DNA from: Bacillota bacterium
GTDB taxonomy: Bacteria; Bacillota; Clostridia; Christensenellales; CAG-138
DNA: 24,834 nt
NCBI GenBank assembly: GCA_023395595.1
Contig: JAEWYO010000008.1
Span: 1-24,834, forward strand
Reading direction: 5' to 3'
Under the pieces are notes generated by a model. The model did no database searches. It saw only the letters and a program-made list of their open reading frames with translations, and was not told where the DNA came from. The number at the start of each line of letters is the position of its first letter. Position 1 is the first letter of the stretch. Position numbers and translations under genes: made by a program. Below, one piece after another: positions 15,782 to 23,067 of the stretch.

Positions 15782-16288
15782 ATGGAAGGAAAGCCCATGA
15801 AACTCACCATGTCTGTCCTCGTGAAAAACCACGCGGGTATCCTGTACAAAGTCGTTGGTTTGTTTTCACGCAGGGCGTATAATATCCATAGTTTGGCGGT
15901 TGGCACAACGAGCGATCCCGCCGTTTCCCGCATGACCATCGTGGTAGACGGCGACGAGGAGATTTTCGATCAGGTCGAGAAGCAGCTCTGTAAGCTCATC
16001 GACGTCATCGAAGTCAAAATTTTGACAGAAGGCGAGTTTATCAACCGCGAACTCATCCTGCTCAAAGTCAACGCGACTTCGGAGAATCGATCTGACTTGC
16101 TGCAGATCACGAAGATCTTCGGCGCAAAGGTCATCGACGTGTCGCACGAGATGCTGATTGTGGAGTATGCGGATACGTCCGATCAGGTGCGCAGGCTAGA
16201 GCAGATGCTTGAGCGCTACGGCATCCGCGAGACGGTAAGAACCGGCACCATCGCGATTGAAAACGCACACGTTATGGCGGTCAAGTAA
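15782..16288 (+). CDS. ilvN: Acetolactate synthase, regulatory (small) subunit
   Basis: Binds the IlvB catalytic subunit, stimulates it and usually gives feedback inhibition by valine. The 168-residue protein (also called IlvH) begins with an ACT domain: LTMSVLVKNHAGILYKVVGLFSRR in pieces, then YNIHSLAVGTTSDP, which forms the valine site in characterised proteins. The C-terminal half (about 80-160) holds the second ACT-like domain with ELILLKVNA and KIFGAKVIDV. ATG 15782 has AAGGAG at 15771-15776 and is preferred to an earlier in-frame ATG at 15755 that lies inside leuB. The gene is far from ilvB in the same operon. A 114-base gap with two hairpins follows. Confidence 0.94.
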   Translation: MEGKPMKLTMSVLVKNHAGILYKVVGLFSRRAYNIHSLAVGTTSDPAVSRMTIVVDGDEEIFDQVEKQLCKLIDVIEVKILTEGEFINRELILLKVNATSENRSDLLQITKIFGAKVIDVSHEMLIVEYADTSDQVRRLEQMLERYGIRETVRTGTIAIENAHVMAVK

Positions 16289-16310
16289 GAGCTGTTTCAC
16301 AAAAACTTCG

Positions 16311-16371
16311 CGGCAAAAGCCGTAAAGTGAGCCGAGAAAACCAATTTCAAGTTCCACGGCAAAAGCCGTAA
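16311..16371 (+). repeat. Two copies of a 15-base hairpin-forming repeat between ilvN and ilvC
   Basis: CGGCAAAAGCCGTAA occurs at 16311-16325 and again at 16357-16371, 46 bases apart. Each can fold as CGGC/GCCG with an AAAA loop; the second gains an A-T pair and the first a G-U pair plus an outer CTT/AAG. No T run follows, so they do not look like terminators. CCAA at 16341 could also pair with TTGG at 16386-16389, part of the ilvC ribosome site. Likely roles are mRNA processing, stability or modulation of ilvC translation, none proven. Confidence 0.85.
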
Positions 16372-16402
16372 TAGATTCAAATTATTTGGAGGATGAATAC
16401 AA

Positions 16403-17395
16403 ATGGCTAAGATGTATTACGAAAGCGATTGCAACCTCGCGCACCTTAAGAACAAAACCGTCGCCATCATCGGCTACGGCAGCCAGGGACATGCACACGC
16501 GCTGAACCTCAAAGAGAGCGGCGTGAACGTCATCGTCGGTCTCTATCAAGGCAGCAAATCTTGGAAATCCGCTGAAGAAGCGGGCCTGAAAGTCTATACC
16601 GCGAAAGACGCGGCGAAGCTTGCGGACGTCATTATGATTCTCGTCAACGACGAAAAGCAGGCGGCGCTCTATACCGAAAGCATTGCCGATGGTCTCGTAG
16701 AAGGCAACACCCTCGTGTTTGCGCATGGATTCAATATTCATTACGGCCAGATCGTGCCGCCTGCCAATGTGGACGTGATCATGGTTGCGCCCAAAGGCCC
16801 CGGACACACAGTGCGCAGCGAATATCAGCGCGGTGCCGGCGTTCCGAACCTGATCGCCGTCTATCAAGATTTCACCGGCAAGGCAAAGGAAACAGCCCTT
16901 GCGTATGCGGCCGGCATCGGCGGTGCGCGTGCAGGTATTCTGGAGACCACCTTCCGTGAAGAGACCGAAACCGACCTCTTTGGCGAGCAGGCAGTTCTCT
17001 GCGGCGGCGTGACAGAGCTCATGCTGGCTGGTTTTGAAACGCTTGTCGCCGCCGGTTATGCGCCGGAGAACGCATACTTCGAGTGCATTCACGAGATGAA
17101 GCTGATCGTTGACCTCATCTACGCCGGTGGATTTGAACGCATGCGCTATTCCATCAGCGATACCGCGGAATATGGCGACTATGTCACCGGTAAGCGCATC
17201 ATCACCGAGGAAACGCGCAAAGAGATGAAGAAAGTGCTCACGGAGATTCAGGATGGCACATTTGCGCGCAACTGGATTCTCGAAAACCGCGTAGGCCGCC
17301 CGCATTTCAACGCTATGAAGCGTCACGGCGCGGAAACGCAGCTCGTCAAGGTTGGTCAGCAGCTCAGAAGCCAGATGACCTTCCTGAAGAAATAA
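16403..17395 (+). CDS. ilvC: Ketol-acid reductoisomerase
   Basis: Isomerises and reduces acetolactate and acetohydroxybutyrate to the dihydroxy acids. At 330 residues it is a class I (short) enzyme. AIIGYGSQGHAHALNL is the Rossmann glycine motif (residues 21-36). The cofactor-specificity loop reads G46-LYQGSKSW, with serines 51 and 53 present as in NADPH enzymes but tyrosine at 48 where many have arginine. HGFNIHYGQI and APKGPGHTVR follow, and the metal/substrate cluster is in REETETDLFGEQAVLCGG. GGAGG at 16388-16392 is 10 bases before the ATG. It is separated from ilvN by a gap with repeated hairpins but no promoter that I can recognise, so it should be read from the T-box promoter. Confidence 0.96.
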   Translation: MAKMYYESDCNLAHLKNKTVAIIGYGSQGHAHALNLKESGVNVIVGLYQGSKSWKSAEEAGLKVYTAKDAAKLADVIMILVNDEKQAALYTESIADGLVEGNTLVFAHGFNIHYGQIVPPANVDVIMVAPKGPGHTVRSEYQRGAGVPNLIAVYQDFTGKAKETALAYAAGIGGARAGILETTFREETETDLFGEQAVLCGGVTELMLAGFETLVAAGYAPENAYFECIHEMKLIVDLIYAGGFERMRYSISDTAEYGDYVTGKRIITEETRKEMKKVLTEIQDGTFARNWILENRVGRPHFNAMKRHGAETQLVKVGQQLRSQMTFLKK

Positions 17396-17421
17396 TCGTC
17401 ACAACGACGTAAGGAGTAACC

Positions 17422-18693
17422 TTGAACAATCTCAACACGGTAAACCTGCAACTGCATGCATTGACGGTTTATCGTTCGGTTTTAGAAGATGAAACGTTTT
17501 CCTGCTTTGTGCGCGTGCTTATAAGCGCACAAAGCGGAGACACCGCCTTGTTTTGCGAAGCATATGGCGCTTTTTTTCAAAGACTGAGTTTTGCGAATGA
17601 TTCGCTCGATTTCTCGGCGCATCTGGAACAACTCCTGCGCTATGATGACAATGCCTTTTCGCGCGCGGCGGCAGACGGAGCAAAGCAGGATTTCTATTCC
17701 GCACTTCAACAAGCGGCATTGTTTGATGTAGAAGCGATTGCTTCTATTGCGAGCGTGACTGCGGCGCAACTCAAGAGCGCACTTCTTGAAAAAGGCGAAA
17801 AAGAACACAGCGAGCTGATTTCGCGTTTGCCGGAATATGCAGCCAACAGCAACTTCTTTCAAGCAGGAGCCAAAGCCGCATTGGATACGCTGGAAGCGTT
17901 TTATCAGCAAAACGGCTACGGTGTGTATGCGCGTTTCGGTGCATTTCGCTGGGATCAAAAACTCGTTGGCATCCAGAATCCCGACCCGGTTCGTCTGAGC
18001 AACCTGAAATCGTATGAATACGAACGCGGCGTTGTTGCGGCGAACACGCTGGACTTTGTCGAAGGACGGGGTGGCGGCAACATGCTGCTCTATGGCGATC
18101 GTGGAACGGGAAAGAGCAGCACGATCAAAGCACTAGCGAATGAGCATCGTCCAAACGGGCTTCGCATCATCGAGGTGACGAAGGATAGCATTCCTTCGTT
18201 TCCTGCGATTATGGAGCAACTGCGTGAAGTACCGCTGCGGTTTATTCTCTTTCTGGATGATTTGTCGTTTTCAACGGACGACGCGGCGTTTTCTGCGCTC
18301 AAATCCGTTCTGGAAGGCGGCGTGGTTGCACGGCCTGAGAACTGCCGTATCTATGCGACGAGCAACCGAAGACACCTTGTCAAAGAAACCTTCTCGGACC
18401 GCAGCGTAGATGTTGACGATGTGAACGCAGGCGACACAAAGCAGGAGAAGCTTTCGCTCTATGATCGCTTTGACCAAACCGTGAACTTCTTTGCGCCAGA
18501 TCAGGCACAGTATCTTTCGATTATCCGCGCGATTGCGCAAGAAAAATCGATGAAGATTCCGCTAGAGAAATTGGAGCTTGGCGCTGTGAGGTGGGCGATT
18601 CGCGCGGGCGGAAGATCGCCAAGAGCAGCCAAACAGTATATCGAATGGGCAATTGCCCAGAGCAGAAAAGGAGCTTCCATTTTGGAAGAATGA
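17422..18693 (+). CDS. DUF815-family AAA+ ATPase
   Basis: A 423-residue cytosolic P-loop ATPase of the DUF815 type. An N-terminal region of about 170 residues, mostly helical with no known motif, precedes the ATPase module. Walker A is GDRGTGKSS at 225-233 (K231), Walker B RFILFLDDLSF with D279-D280, and a sensor-1-like IYATSNRRHL near 313. The end, AVRWAIRAGGRSPRAAKQYI, fits a sensor-2 helix. The start is TTG 17422, supported by AAGGAG at 17411-17416. It is 26 bases after ilvC with no terminator between, so it is probably the last gene of the operon. Molecular function of the family is not established; no link to amino acid synthesis is known to me, and it may be a passenger. Confidence 0.88.
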   Translation: MNNLNTVNLQLHALTVYRSVLEDETFSCFVRVLISAQSGDTALFCEAYGAFFQRLSFANDSLDFSAHLEQLLRYDDNAFSRAAADGAKQDFYSALQQAALFDVEAIASIASVTAAQLKSALLEKGEKEHSELISRLPEYAANSNFFQAGAKAALDTLEAFYQQNGYGVYARFGAFRWDQKLVGIQNPDPVRLSNLKSYEYERGVVAANTLDFVEGRGGGNMLLYGDRGTGKSSTIKALANEHRPNGLRIIEVTKDSIPSFPAIMEQLREVPLRFILFLDDLSFSTDDAAFSALKSVLEGGVVARPENCRIYATSNRRHLVKETFSDRSVDVDDVNAGDTKQEKLSLYDRFDQTVNFFAPDQAQYLSIIRAIAQEKSMKIPLEKLELGAVRWAIRAGGRSPRAAKQYIEWAIAQSRKGASILEE

Positions 18694-18731
18694 GCCAAAA
18701 TACGAAGCTCAAAATTGATTTGCAAAATCTG

Positions 18732-18769
18732 CAAAACAACCGGCGGCGATCACCCGTCGGCTGTTTTGT
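18732..18769 (+). terminator. Terminator at the end of the BCAA operon
   Basis: CAAAACA (18732-18738) pairs with TGTTTTG (18762-18768), and inside CCGGCGG pairs with CCGTCGG (one G-U), separated by one A-C mismatch and closed by a seven-base loop. It sits 38 bases after the ATPase gene and 35 before azlC. Because I see no convincing promoter between it and azlC, it may be partly read through. Confidence 0.8.
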
Positions 18770-18803
18770 ATCAGGCATCCATGGATGAAGAGGTGAAGAA
18801 ATA

Positions 18804-19505
18804 TTGGACTTGACGAAGAAAAATAAATTTACGCAGGCGGTTTCGGCTGCGTTTCCGCATACGGTTCCTGTGTTGGCAGGTTTTTTGGTACTTGGTATAG
18901 CATATGGTATGCTCATGCTTGAAAAAGGGTTTGGCCCGCAGTGGTCAGTACTAATGAGCGCGGTTGCGTTCTGCGGCAGCATGCAGTTTGTGGCGATCAC
19001 GCTTCTCACAACCGCGTTTCACCCGCTGGAAGCGCTGATCTTGAGCCTGCTGGTCAATGCTAGGCATTTGTTCTACGGGCTGTCAATGCTCGATAAATAC
19101 AAAGGCTTTGGGAAAGTAAAAGCGTTCCTCATCTATACGCTTTGTGACGAGACGTTCTCGATTGTATCTTCGGTCAATCCGCCGGAGGGCATTGAGCCCA
19201 AGTACTTCTATTTGAGTATATCGCTGTTGGATTATTTCTATTGGGTTGTTGGCACACTCATCGGCGGGTTCATTGGAAACTGGATGCCGTTTGATATGAA
19301 AGGGTTGGACTTTGCCCTGACCGCGCTGTTTGTTGTGCTGTTTTTGGAGCAGCTCAAGAAGAAAGGGAACCGGGTTCTTGGCTTGATCGGGATTGCTTGT
19401 GCGCTGCTCTCACGCGTGGTGTTCGGCGCGGAGAATATGGTTTTGCCCGCGCTTGCGATCATACTTGTCGTGCTGCTTGCGGGGAGGAAGAAACTATGCA
19501 ATTGA
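18804..19505 (+). CDS. azlC: AzlC-family branched-chain amino acid exporter, large subunit
   Basis: A 233-residue membrane protein of the AzlC (LIV-E) family, with about five to seven hydrophobic segments. Family features visible are PVLAGFLVLGIAYGMLM in the first segment, AVAFCGSMQFVAITLL, LVNARHLFYGLSM, and TLCDETFSIV. Together with AzlD it forms an amino acid efflux system; characterised relatives export leucine, isoleucine and valine or analogues. The start is a TTG at 18804 with AGGTGAAG upstream; the nearby ATG at 18781 is out of frame. Its end overlaps azlD by 10 bases, suggesting translational coupling. Its position directly behind the ilv-leu operon supports branched-chain amino acids as substrate, though this is inference. 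Confidence 0.93.
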   Translation: MDLTKKNKFTQAVSAAFPHTVPVLAGFLVLGIAYGMLMLEKGFGPQWSVLMSAVAFCGSMQFVAITLLTTAFHPLEALILSLLVNARHLFYGLSMLDKYKGFGKVKAFLIYTLCDETFSIVSSVNPPEGIEPKYFYLSISLLDYFYWVVGTLIGGFIGNWMPFDMKGLDFALTALFVVLFLEQLKKKGNRVLGLIGIACALLSRVVFGAENMVLPALAIILVVLLAGRKKLCN

Positions 19506-19834
19506 CACCGATTCAGATCATATTGACCGTCCTGGCGGTAACGCTCGGCGCAATGACGACGCGCTTCACTCCGTTTGTACTGTTTCCCGATGGCAAGCGT
19601 CCGCCGGAAGTCGTCACATATCTTGGGAGTGTGCTTCCGCCGGTGATGATGGGACTGCTGGTAGTCTATTGCCTCAAAAGTGTGCCGATTGTTTCTTACC
19701 CCCATGGGTTGCCGGAGTTGATTTCGATTGTGTTTATCGTGATCATCCATCTTTGGCGGAAAAATGTTTTGCTCAGCATTGGCTGCGGAACTGCACTGTA
19801 TATGTTCTTGGTGCAGGCGGTTTTTGTCGTATAA
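19496..19834 (+). CDS. azlD: AzlD-family transporter, small subunit
   Basis: A 112-residue membrane protein with about four hydrophobic segments, the usual small partner of AzlC. The motif TTRFTPFVLFP near residue 20 corresponds to the T-R-F-x-P-F pattern of the family, and LGSVLPPVMMGLLVVY follows. The start at ATG 19496 has GGGAGGAAG at the right distance inside azlC and gives the typical length; longer in-frame starts lie deep within azlC. The overlap with azlC and the shared function make co-translation likely. Confidence 0.92.
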   Translation: MQLTPIQIILTVLAVTLGAMTTRFTPFVLFPDGKRPPEVVTYLGSVLPPVMMGLLVVYCLKSVPIVSYPHGLPELISIVFIVIIHLWRKNVLLSIGCGTALYMFLVQAVFVV

Positions 19835-19858
19835 ATAATCACACGAAAGGAGATTCAT

Positions 19859-20077
19859 ATGGACGAAATTAAAATCGGCCGTTATCGCCACTTCAAGGGG
19901 AATGAATACGAGGTTTTGTACTTGGCTAAACATTCCGAAACACTGGAATCGATGGTTGTTTATCGTGCGCTGTATGGAGAACACGGCGTATGGGTACGCC
20001 CGGCCAGCATGTGGAACGAGACGGTCGAGCGTGACGGCAAGACACATGTCCGCTTCACGTATATTGGTGAACGTTAA
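19859..20077 (+). CDS. DUF1653 domain protein
   Basis: A 72-residue soluble protein that is little more than one DUF1653 domain: GRYRHFKGNEYEVLYLA, then a central MVVYRALYGEHGVWVRPASMW, and a FTYIGER end. The family is small and conserved in bacteria, sometimes fused to other domains, and its function is not known. AAAGGAG lies 8 bases before the ATG. It is 24 bases after azlD and is probably co-transcribed with azlCD. No terminator is obvious after it, only a 40-base gap before the next promoter. Confidence 0.85.
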   Translation: MDEIKIGRYRHFKGNEYEVLYLAKHSETLESMVVYRALYGEHGVWVRPASMWNETVERDGKTHVRFTYIGER

Positions 20078-20117
20078 GGCAAAAAGCACAAAACTATACC
20101 CTCCGCCGAAATTAAGA

Positions 20118-20146
20118 TTGCATAAAATGTGACAAAACGATATGAT
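20118..20146 (+). promoter_or_regulatory. Promoter of the GGDEF/HD-GYP gene
   Basis: TTGCAT (20118-20123) and TATGAT (20141-20146) are spaced by 17 bases, so transcription would start near 20153. The -10 box overlaps an ATG at 20142 that would open a longer reading frame, which argues that translation starts at the later ATG 20220. Confidence 0.65.
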
Positions 20147-20219
20147 GATTGTGTTGCAATATGCAACCTCAACTCGTGCAAACACATTGATCAAATGCAA
20201 CAGCAACGGGGAAATGCAG

Positions 20220-23039
20220 ATGAAACAATCCAAAGGCATGCGGGCGACAAGGTCCGGTAGCGCTCTGAAACGATCGCTCTTCATCACTGCTTTTTATATG
20301 CTGGTTGGTTATATCTGGATCATTGGAACCGAACTGATCGTCGTAAGCACTCATCCGGAAAGCACGGAAGTATTTATGATCAGCATCTCAAAAGGGATGA
20401 TCTTCGTCACGCTGACAGCAACGCTGATCTTTGTGCTTGTCTATTCGAATCTGAGAAAAATTCTGCGTGAAACTAGCGACAGGCTCAAAAACGAGACCGC
20501 TCTGAAAGAAGCGCAGCACCTTGCGCATATTGGAAGTTTCTCGTTTCGTGCAGAAACAAGTCTGTTTTATTTTTCCGAAGAGGCAGCGCGGATTCTGGAA
20601 CTGGATGAGGATCAATCCTCATTGCTATATGAGTCCTTGTTGCGACATGTGCATATTGAAGACCGCGAGCGCGTCTATTCGCTTGCACAGGAGACGGCGT
20701 CTCGCGGAGGCGACGTCTCTTTTGATTGCCGCGTTCTCCAGATGCACGCGCCGGAGCGGACGGTTCAGGTGAGGTTGCAGTTTGAATTACGCAAAGGTGA
20801 GCTGGGATTCGTATTCGGCACGCTGCAGGATATTACCGATCGTGTTGCTGCCGAGGCAACGGCACGAGAATATGAAGCAATCTATAAAACGCTGCTCAAC
20901 TCCAGCTATGATTTGATCTATCTCAAAGACAGTTCGCTCAACTACATTGCCGTCAACAGCAATATGCAACGGTACTATGGCATTTCGGAAGAGCAGCTTA
21001 TCGGCAAACAACTCAGCGACATCAAACCAAACTCCGATACAAGGCTCTGGGAATCGCGCGATCGCAGTGTTCTGCTCAGCGGCAAACCGCTTTATATTGA
21101 GGATACTTCTGGAGAACATGCATTTGAGACCATCATTTTCCCCGTTGAGATGGCGCAGCACAAGCGTGGCGTTGGTGGTATTTCGCGCGATATCACACAG
21201 CGCAAACAAACCGAAGCCATTGTGATACAGGAACGAGACCGCGCACAAACCTATTTTGACATTGCGGCGGTTTTGTTTATTGCATTCGACCGCGAAGGAA
21301 ATGCAACAACGATCAATCGGACAGGCTGCGAGATACTGGGGCTGCCGAAAGAGGAAATCGTCGGAAAGCAATGGGTGGAGCGATTTGTGCCGGAACAGGA
21401 ACGCGCGACGGTTTATGATGTCTTGCGGCGCATCTATGAAGGCACAATCAAACCGACCGATATCAACGAAAATGGAATCATCAACGTGAAAAACGAAGTG
21501 CGCCAGATCGAATGGCGAAATGCCGTGCTGCGTGATGTAAACGGAGAGATTTCCGGCATTTTGTCGGCCGGTGTTGACGTAACGGATCTTCGCAGAACCA
21601 ACGAGGCACTCCGCGAAAGCGAACGAAGCAAGAGCGTACTGCTCTCCAATTTGCCTGGGATGGCATACCGCTGTGCATATGATCAAAACTGGACGATGCA
21701 GTTTGTTTCTCCCGGTTGCTTTGAGCTGACGGGGTACCTGCCGGACGAACTGATTAACAACAACGCCATCGCGTTTAACGACATAATTTGTCCGGAATAT
21801 CGTGAACCCGTCTGGATTGAAAGCAAAGAGCACTTATCCGCTCACGAGAACAACCAATACGAATATGAGATTTTGACTGCTTCCGGTGAGCGCAAATGGG
21901 TGCTAGACATCAATCAAGGCGTTCTGGATGATGCGGGACGGATTGTCGCTTTGGAAGGGATCATTGTAGACATCACGAAATCCAAACTGCAATTCTTGCA
22001 GATTCAGTATCTAAGCAACCATGATCAGCTCACGGGGTTGCACAACCGTCAATACTATGATAACGCGAAAAAAACAATGGATCAGGATGCGTCGCTGCCG
22101 CTGTCCGTTGTGTTCGTAGACATCAACGGATTGAAACTCGTCAACGATGCGTTTGGTTACGATATTGGTGACAAGATGATTCAAACCACAGCAGCCGTGC
22201 TCAAATCTTGCGTTCTACCGCATGAGATCATTGCACGCATCGGCGGCGATGAATTCGGGATGCTACTACCACATACTGACGCGCGGGCTTGCGCGGAGCG
22301 TATGCTCGCACTCAAACAGGCGTTTGATGAGCACAACGCGAGGTTATCGGATCGCACGCTGATCATCAATCTTTCCATCGGCGGAAGCACAAAGATCAGC
22401 AGCAAGGATGATCTGGCTGAGGTGGTAAAGGACGCGGAGGCAAACATGGCCCGCCGAAAGCTCTTTGATCAAAAGAGCCACCACAACGCGGTGCTCTCGT
22501 CGATTATGGCGACGCTGTTTGAACGCAGCTTTGAAACCGAAGAGCACGCGGAGCGCATTGGCGCATTCTGCGCGAACATTGGTGAACGGCTGGGGCTTTC
22601 GCATGACGACATCGACCGGCTGAAATTGTTTGCCTATCTGCATGACATCGGCAAAATTGGCATCAGCGACCAGATTCTAAACAAACCGTCTGCGCTGAAC
22701 GAAGAGGAGATGGCTGTGATGAAGACGCACCCGGAAATCGGATACCGAATTGCAATGGCATCTCCGGACTTTGCGTCGATTGCGGAACTGATATTAACCC
22801 ACCACGAGCGTTGGGATGGGAACGGATACCCAAACCATATTGCGGGAGAAAGGATTCCGCTGCTTTCTCGCATTCTCGCTGTTGCCGATGCTTACGATGC
22901 GATGACGGAGGACCGCGTCTATCGCAAAGCGCTCCCGCGAGAGATCGCGATGAACGAGATTCGTAAAAATGCGGGAACACAATTTGACCCGCACATTGCT
23001 GATGTGTTTCTGGAGCTCATCGAACGGGATGATCTGTAG
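20220..23039 (+). CDS. Membrane-bound PAS sensor with GGDEF and HD-GYP domains
   Basis: A 939-residue cyclic-di-GMP signalling protein. Two membrane segments lie at about 19-41 and 59-78. Four PAS-like modules follow at roughly 93-203, 217-333, 339-460 and 474-592, the second to fourth each ending in a D-I-T or D-V-T motif. A GGDEF domain (about 598-755) has an intact G675-GDEF, so diguanylate cyclase activity is possible; the inhibitory site upstream is LPHE instead of RxxD, and the usual GH is GY. The C-terminal HD-GYP domain has H808-D809 in HDIGKIG and G869-Y870-P871, a likely phosphodiesterase. Start at ATG 20220 has GGGGA 7 bases upstream and fits the promoter. It could both make and degrade the messenger; net activity cannot be told. 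The ligand of the PAS modules is unknown. Confidence 0.93.
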   Translation: MKQSKGMRATRSGSALKRSLFITAFYMLVGYIWIIGTELIVVSTHPESTEVFMISISKGMIFVTLTATLIFVLVYSNLRKILRETSDRLKNETALKEAQHLAHIGSFSFRAETSLFYFSEEAARILELDEDQSSLLYESLLRHVHIEDRERVYSLAQETASRGGDVSFDCRVLQMHAPERTVQVRLQFELRKGELGFVFGTLQDITDRVAAEATAREYEAIYKTLLNSSYDLIYLKDSSLNYIAVNSNMQRYYGISEEQLIGKQLSDIKPNSDTRLWESRDRSVLLSGKPLYIEDTSGEHAFETIIFPVEMAQHKRGVGGISRDITQRKQTEAIVIQERDRAQTYFDIAAVLFIAFDREGNATTINRTGCEILGLPKEEIVGKQWVERFVPEQERATVYDVLRRIYEGTIKPTDINENGIINVKNEVRQIEWRNAVLRDVNGEISGILSAGVDVTDLRRTNEALRESERSKSVLLSNLPGMAYRCAYDQNWTMQFVSPGCFELTGYLPDELINNNAIAFNDIICPEYREPVWIESKEHLSAHENNQYEYEILTASGERKWVLDINQGVLDDAGRIVALEGIIVDITKSKLQFLQIQYLSNHDQLTGLHNRQYYDNAKKTMDQDASLPLSVVFVDINGLKLVNDAFGYDIGDKMIQTTAAVLKSCVLPHEIIARIGGDEFGMLLPHTDARACAERMLALKQAFDEHNARLSDRTLIINLSIGGSTKISSKDDLAEVVKDAEANMARRKLFDQKSHHNAVLSSIMATLFERSFETEEHAERIGAFCANIGERLGLSHDDIDRLKLFAYLHDIGKIGISDQILNKPSALNEEEMAVMKTHPEIGYRIAMASPDFASIAELILTHHERWDGNGYPNHIAGERIPLLSRILAVADAYDAMTEDRVYRKALPREIAMNEIRKNAGTQFDPHIADVFLELIERDDL

Positions 23040-23067
23040 GAAAGTACCAATTGCTTGAGGTGGTCGA

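Noticed and set aside
16311..16371. Tandem hairpins as a CRISPR array or intrinsic terminator
   Set aside because: Only two 15-base copies exist, there is no further unit or cas gene, and no T tract follows either stem.
18781..18804. ATG 18781 as the start of azlC
   Set aside because: It is 23 bases from the TTG and so out of frame; TTG 18804 has a ribosome site and gives the normal N-terminus.
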